Source: Ceratopteris richardii (lineage: Eukaryota > Streptophyta > Polypodiopsida > Polypodiales > Pteridaceae). Taken from it: DNA of 64,000 nucleotides. Both the position numbers and the translations under genes were made by a program. Under the pieces are notes generated by a model. It was given only the letters and a program-made list of their open reading frames with translations, was not told the DNA's origin and did not search any database. Shown here in pieces: positions 58,401 through 64,000 of this stretch; position 1 is the first letter of the stretch, and every line of letters starts with the position of its first letter. Location of the stretch: contig CM035435.1 in the NCBI GenBank assembly GCA_020310875.1, positions 68,155,955 to 68,219,954 on the forward strand, in the 5' to 3' direction.

Positions 58401-59580
58401 ACGAATATGAGGTGACCATTCAATTGGCTTTAGGATACATCTCAGCCAAGATAGGACATTGTGAAGTATTCAGTTTGCTAGATGAACGACCAATCAAAGC
58501 CGCAAGCATAGAGCCAAAAATTCACTCTAATGAACACAGTCATGAATGTATGTTCACTAGCACTATAGAAACCCCTTCACTAAGTACTTCATGTGAGGAC
58601 ACACTGAATCTTGCTTGCATTCCATCTTCTAGTCTAGCAAGTGACGAGAGTGTCATTCTATCTGAAAACAGCCGTAGTGAAGAACCATGCAGAAGAGAGA
58701 CTAGTCCTCTGAGTAATCCAAAGTCTTTACCTATTGGAATATACCCTATTCCGTACACTAAACAAGCTTGGATAAGAAAGGATCAAAGGGATGCATATTT
58801 TCAACAAAAGAAATATTATCGACATCAGAACAACCAATCCAACGAGAAGGCAGATCATTTTGAGCACCGAAGTCAACGACGAAGTGCTAGGATATGGATT
58901 CCAAAGAAGTAGTAGCCGCCCAACCGGATCGAGTGCAAATATGGATTCCAAAATCATGTGCTCCAAAGACGCTAAACCGAAACTATGAACCATTGCATAA
59001 GGAGAACCAATACCAATATGATCTACGGGCAAAAGAGCCAAAGAAGAATAGCTATAGGAAAGCAAAGAAATCTACAGTTGCAACACAAGCCAGTCCGAGA
59101 TTCAAAAAGCAGATAGAGCAGAATTACAACATGAGAGAAACCACATTCATCGGGAATGTTCGGGATATAATACGTCCCAACAGAGTGAAGCAGATTTGGT
59201 TGCCGAAAGACAAGACAAACTGCATGCATCATTCAACTACTTCAAGTTGCACACATTTGGAGTTATCAGGACCCAAAGTATGCATGATAGGGCCACATTA
59301 CAGGGCCAAGCATTCGGCACATCTTTCTTCTATTTCAGGATATTCGAGCACATTTCCCTCTTGGGAAATAGGAGCGCACTTGTACATACATGAAGACAAT
59401 CACAAAAAAAATAATGACCGTTTTGGCTATGACCTAACTTTTCTGTTTTTCTTTTCAGATGAAAATATAAAAATATATAAAAAAATTTTGGAAAAATCCA
59501 GGTATTACCATTCTCACACCCACGAGAAAGGGACGACACCATTCACTCGGAGCAACATCAAGCTTATGACAAACAAATAA
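52439..59580 (+). pseudogene. Pol of element B, broken
   Basis: It continues in the Gag frame after the TGA at 52436. Interruptions: TAG 53048-53050, a frameshift near 53890, a frameshift near 54670, TAG 55014-55016, TGA 55455-55457, TAA 56610-56612, a frameshift near 58138 and TAG 58910-58912. Domains: protease 1 (DSGAGVGIA near 53754), RT with YVDD near 55432, RNase H (HVDAS near 55855), integrase zinc module 1 (last Cys changed to Tyr, near 56604), module 2 (near 56850-56980), integrase core (GIDF, SDRG, NGQAE all kept, 57040-57365), C-terminal domain (57700-57890), charged helix (57900-58060), protease 2 (58142-58450, DTGAA and VLGQDW) and a tail with WIPK-type repeats. No disruption falls within integrase module 2 or the core, so decay may be fairly recent. 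Confidence 0.9.
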
Positions 59581-59619
59581 AGGAGGATTTCTGATAGTAT
59601 ATGGCCACTAATTCATACT

Positions 59620-59640
59620 CTACATTGAGTGCAGATGGCA
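59620..59640 (+). promoter_or_regulatory. Splice-acceptor-like junction before the extra ORF of element B
   Basis: TGCAG/ATGG at 59630-59638, matching 7575-7583 in element A. The upstream pyrimidine run is weaker than in A. Confidence 0.4.
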
Positions 59641-62600
59641 TCTACTAATTCCGAAGCTACGCAAGAGGAAGAGGTCCAGCTTCTTCCACTAGAATCCATA
59701 ACAAAAGCAAGAGGCCATTGGTTTCAGGATGACCAACCAGTGTCAGACCTCATTTTCATGGCCACTATCAAGATCATGGATAGGGATCACTATTTCCCTA
59801 TTATGTCACAAGTCTTCAAAACTATAATACAAGGATTACCGCATATCGAGGATGTGTGGACACAGGCAGGCATAGAGGCATTTCTCAAATTACCGATTTA
59901 TCTACCAGATTTTCAAAGATGTACACAAGTAATGAATACACTGTAGCCTGCAGCAACGAAGATATCAGTTCCCGAAGCACGAGTATTGGACAAAGTAGGC
60001 ACCTGGAAAACCATTCAATTCACACATGAGATAATCAACAAAGCCTTCGGATGGAATCAAGATGGGATCACTAATGTCAAAGAGGAATGTCATGATCCTA
60101 AAAAGAGATCCTTTTTGGATATCAACAGGACTGATATTGAAGATGTTGTCCGCCTGGTGCACCAACATTTTTGTTTCCCAAGTATGCATAGATATACTGC
60201 ACCACAAAAGATTGTCGCACAAAAAGATTTGTTTCCCAATGAGACAAGTGGGGAATAAAGTAAATATGACTGGCTATGTCCAAGAAAGACTATTTGAAGC
60301 CCAGAAGAAGTGGGGTCAGAAATAGTTTCTAAATGGGAGTTCGGCTTTGACATTACTTACATATGAAGCTCTTGAGATGAAAAACTGCTTACATGAGATG
60401 CCAACCTCAGAAGGGCTAGCCAAATATGCCAAATCCGCTACGGTCCCCAAGAAAAAGAAAGAAGCTGTTGTTGTTGAAGAGGCAGGAACCAGTTCAAAGA
60501 AATCCATGAGAGGTACAAAGCGTTTAAGAGAGGAAGAAGCTCAAGCTACACCCCAATCAAAGAGGACACACATTCTTCCAAAGATTACGATGGCCCAAAT
60601 GCCTATTACCAAGAGAGATCTCTCTGCCGCCCTAGAAGAGACACATCAGTACATGCAAGGGCAGGTAAATCTAAATGTTCAAGGTCATCATTATAGACAA
60701 GCAAGTCAAGAGAAACAACAAATGCGTCAAGAACAGACCCCAAAACAACCTGGGAGATACAAAGAACTAGGCTTAGACGATTCTAGTTCCGATGTAGAAT
60801 CCAGTCACGAAAAGGACACTCTAGACACTGACATAAGGACAGAAACTCACAAAGAAGAATGGACTGAGATCAATCAAGTCGAAGTAACGCCAGACAACCA
60901 CGAAGAAAAGGAAAAGAATATAGAAGATTCCAATAAACCTGAGCATGTCATTCAATTGAATGATACTACAAAAATCAGCATCAAAGAAGCTCCAACAACT
61001 GCTACGTATGCAAAACCACCTATCAAAGAGGAAATACAAACTCCAATGAACATGGATTCAGAGCTATTACAAAACAAAGAGCAGATTGTAATTGAGGTCC
61101 CAGATGATACACCTCAAGGGCATATTGCACACATGGTGGCTGAGCCAAGGATCCAGCTTCAGATTAGGCAGCCCCATAACACTACGTTACATGTGGCACA
61201 GGGCAAAGACGTAACAACAGGCGAAGAACCTAGCATACCAACCACATGGCTCAATGTGGATGTCACTCAGCTGAAGCTTGTAGTCAAGCAAATGATTCAA
61301 ACGGCTATGGATACACAACAACAGATGATGGAAATAGATGCAGATTATGATAAGGCCATGAGGGAAAAGAGTCAATTCCAAATAATGAGCGAACAATTGT
61401 CTTCACAATTAATCCAGGCCCAAAAAGAGATAGCAGCCAAAAACACGGAGTTGCTCGAAGTAAAAACGCTATGTGATACTTTAGTGACTCAGCATCACCA
61501 ACTCCAAGCACAGCTAGCTAATTTACAAAAGTTACATGATACAAGCGAGGCTGACAAAGAGAGAATGAGAGCTAGAAGCACTTTGCTTGAGAAACAATTA
61601 AAGGTGTACATGGAAGAGAATGACAATTTACGCAATCGAAATAACGAACTGATGAAATCATTATTATATGATCAACCTATTGAACAGCAGGAGATATCCG
61701 AAACTAAAGAAAAAGAATTAAGAGATCAGATGGCACAATACGCAGATCTGCTGAGACAAGAGCGAGAATTGAAAAAAGAATGGGAACGGAAGTACAGTCA
61801 CGAAACCAATGAACTAAAAAAGCAGTTGAATACAACACATGGGAAGCTTGCAGCCAGCTACAGTGAAAACATGGACCATGTCACTGAAATTGGTAATGAA
61901 TTGCTTGCGACAAAAGAAGCACTCAGAGCAGCCATACAGGAAAGTAAAGCGAAAATTGAACGAATAGAGCAATTAGAAATCCAAATCAACCAGAATGCAG
62001 CGATCGGGACACCAGTAGTGCCAGCTAAGGAAAATCCTACTGACGAGGTAGAGGTACGTCCTCTATCTCCTCCGATCTATAACTCTCCAATACATGAGCA
62101 GATGGTGGATATACATGATGATCATCCCATGCCATACACTGCAGAAATAAGTCAGAAGGAGTGGGCACTAGTGGTGTCCTGATTGACGGAAAATTTTGAA
62201 AATGAAGTAATCAAAGTAATGAAGGAAGCCAAGATCAAGGGTAAGGACTTGGAAAAGATCATGAAGCCTTTCAACATTCCGTACGGATTATTGAAAGAGA
62301 AAACAAGACAATATATAAAGAAGATTACAAAGCAAAGTCCAGATGAGCAGCTAAATTTTAAACATGACACATTCGCATACAGTCAAGAAGAATTCGAAGC
62401 TGCACAACCTGTTTGGAGAAACATCCCACACTACCGGTACATTGGCAAGCAGCACCTTATTCATTACAGGTAAACCCTTCATTTTGTCCTATACCACGCC
62501 GAAGGGATACTAGAGAATTTTTGGACTTATAAAGAAATGGCATTATAAATAAACAGTGGCTGAATTACCCTCTGCTTCCAAGCCTGCCACATAATTACTT

Positions 62601-63212
62601 GCCAACGGAAGATTATATGGTCAAAACCATCAAATTTTGGATACAGAATTATGCGACAGTACCCGACTTAACTGTCAAAATGACAAATAAAATACTCAGT
62701 ATGATACTTACAATTTTGAAGGTCTTCAAGCATGCGGCCTACACATTTTTGAATTTCATTGGTATTAATCAAGGCACAAAGATTCTCATTTTTGACCTAT
62801 CTGTTATGCCTAGCCGACCGACGATAATGGCTTATATTCTCGATTGATGTTTTTACCAAGCATATATATGCAAACGTTTGAAGAAGCGTTCTTTACAGGA
62901 TTTTTTGAAATTGATTCAGAAGTCTTTTTAAAGATGTCCTCTAATTTGAATGCCAAATTAGTGGCATACGAACTTAGCTTCTTCGCAGATCACAGACAGC
63001 CACCCAATGACGGTGTAAAGGCAGAACAATGGAAACAATTAATGATACGTGAAGCCAATTTGCTTAATGAAACAGAGCAGAAAGTGTATAGAACATATGC
63101 CCGTCGCTCGTCAAAGCCTGTCGGGGACGACAGAGTCCAGGAGGGGGGCAATGTTGAGGGAGAATCAAGTAAAAGAAAGAAAAGAAGAAGACAACGAAAG
63201 AAGCTTCACTAG
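59635..63212 (+). pseudogene. Downstream extra ORF of element B: coiled-coil protein, broken
   Basis: Homologue of 7580-11244. ATG 59635 opens MASTNSEATQ. Interruptions: TAG 59944-59946, a frameshift near 60225, TAG 60323-60325, TGA 62180-62182, a frameshift near 62430-62590 and another near 62830. The segment 60347-62182 is one open frame covering the acidic middle, the coiled coil (about 61260-61990) and the VRPLSPP linker. The C-terminal domain is in three pieces, and the basic tail (SSKRKKRRRQRKK) ends at the TAG 63210-63212. At the site where A is shifted, B reads straight through (GNKVNMTGYVQER), which identifies A's shift as a one-base loss. Function unknown. Confidence 0.87.
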
Positions 63213-63732
63213 AAGGATACTATTTGAAGACATATCTCTGCAAGAAGCCCCGCAGGGGCGCAACACCCATCTCTGCATAGAGCCCTGCAGGGGCACACAC
63301 ACCAAGGAAAGGACGCAGCCACACAAGGGTGCTTCAAGCTCTTGATCTTTGGAAGGTCCACATCAAAGACTGAAGCACCACATCCTCATACCTTCCACTG
63401 GTGGCGTGCGTGGCAACCCGACTTATTAAGCAAGACAAATGTATCAGGCCGAGAGGATGTAAAACAAGAATTAAGAAGAGGCCGTCAAAACTGAATACCT
63501 GTTTTATAAACAGGCAAAACTGAGCAAGGGTTGCATGCAGGGAAAAGAAAGTGAACAGGCTTAAATAATACAGCAGGGTCCGATGTGTGCAACCAGGATA
63601 AATCAGAGGACCACTAAAACGTAATGCAAGACTGATGAACAGGCAAAATTGACCAAAAGATGCATGCGGACAAGAAACTGAAGACAAGAAGTAAAGCCTG
63701 TCAAGGGACGACAGAGACAAAGAGGGGGAGAG
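63213..63732 (+). other. 3' untranslated region and polypurine tract of element B
   Basis: It holds the paired hairpins (63247-63259 and 63282-63294, 35 bases apart), a GGTGGCGTGCGTGGCAACCC block (63401-63420), a GTGTGCAACCAGGATAAATC block (63584-63603), an AAAACGTAATGCAAGA block (63617) and the polypurine tract with CTGTC/GACAG stem (63695-63732), ending at the LTR. A copy of the stem and purine block also lies at 63115-63149 in the extra ORF. Confidence 0.85.
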
Positions 63733-64000
63733 TGTTGCAGAGCTAAAGAGAGCACAAGGCGGAGAAAAAGACGGGCCCCAAAATTTTTCCGAATTGGACA
63801 CCCAATTTTTATATTATAACCATTCTTGTAATATATTTTCCATTGTAAATGCACTAGAGGAGTCCTCTAGATGCATCCCCATAGAAGATTAGTAGCTTAC
63901 CCATGTAAAATAGTAGAAAATTAGTCTTTTAGTGAATAAAGTGCCGGTCTCTTGTGTGAAAGGACCCTTTTTAGGGCACAACTATATAAGTCAAATTGTG
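63733..64000 (+). repeat. 3' LTR of element B (partial)
   Basis: The first 268 bases match 47581 onward with about nine differences. It has the palindrome at 63854-63870 and TATATAAG near 63983. The window ends inside it. Confidence 0.93.

Larger units (their letters stand above)
47581..64000 (+). mobile_element. Giant Ty3/gypsy LTR retrotransposon, element B (3' LTR runs off the window)
   Basis: It has a complete 5' LTR, a tRNA-Asp primer site, a 1.5-kb leader with a tandem array, Gag-Pol with the same domain order as A, the extra ORF, a 3' region, a polypurine tract and the start of the 3' LTR. Assuming equal LTRs the element is about 17 kb. It carries many stops and frameshifts. The visible 268 bases of the two LTRs differ at about nine sites by eye, mostly transitions. 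It sits inside a copia integrase gene; the five bases before it are TCACT. Confidence 0.95.

Overview
The window is nuclear DNA from a land plant with a large, repeat-rich genome. It holds almost nothing but retrotransposons, many nested in one another. I found no convincing host gene, no rRNA or functional tRNA gene, and no bacterial or organellar signal. The plant affiliation rests on a Ty3/gypsy primer-binding site that pairs with plant tRNA-Asp, L1-type LINEs with a C-terminal zf-RVT-like finger, Ty1/copia elements, a chromovirus and tRNA-derived SINE-like sequences. I cannot name the species; a gymnosperm or fern would fit but this is not shown.

Layout, left to right. (1) 1-12655: giant Ty3/gypsy element A, + strand, 5' end outside the window, with an intact Gag-Pol frame, a long extra ORF, polypurine tract and 3' LTR. 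(2) about 12656-17905: a decayed relative, element C, - strand, apparently split by element A. (3) about 18035-20210: chromovirus 3' half and a putative LTR. (4) about 20258-20651: copia leader and LTR fragment. (5) 21697-27356: degenerate L1-type LINE, + strand. (6) 27357-30494: non-coding DNA with a 124-bp tandem duplication and a candidate LTR plus PBS. (7) 30495-33975: copia element 1, - strand, deleted. (8) 33976-42095: SINE-like pieces, minisatellites, a short LINE insertion with a 27-bp target duplication, a second LINE (- strand) and microsatellites. (9) 42096-46880: copia element 2, - strand. (10) 47289-47580: integrase piece of another copia element, cut by (11) 47581-64000: element B, a nearly complete but mutated relative of A whose 3' LTR runs off the window; full length is estimated at about 17 kb.

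The most interesting content is the family formed by A, B and C. All three encode Gag-PR-RT-RNaseH-INT followed by a second retropepsin-like domain after the integrase. All three carry two tandem integrase zinc-binding modules, with identical H-X6-H-X30-C-X2-C spacing in A. All three have a separate downstream protein; in A and B it is about 1200 residues long, with a long coiled coil and a basic nuclear-localisation-like tail. In B the untranslated leader carries about 39 GTATCG words with scattered reverse complements, plus three GTAAGT splice-donor-like sites, and a TGCAG/ATGG acceptor-like junction precedes the downstream ORF in both A and B. The 3' region repeats the polypurine-tract block and a pair of GC-rich hairpins. 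tRNA-Asp priming, short Gag knuckle spacing and a post-pol ORF suggest an Athila/Tat-side relative, but the domain order does not match any lineage I know.

Limits: all comparisons were made by eye, frameshift positions are accurate to about 10-30 bases, and divergence counts are approximate.
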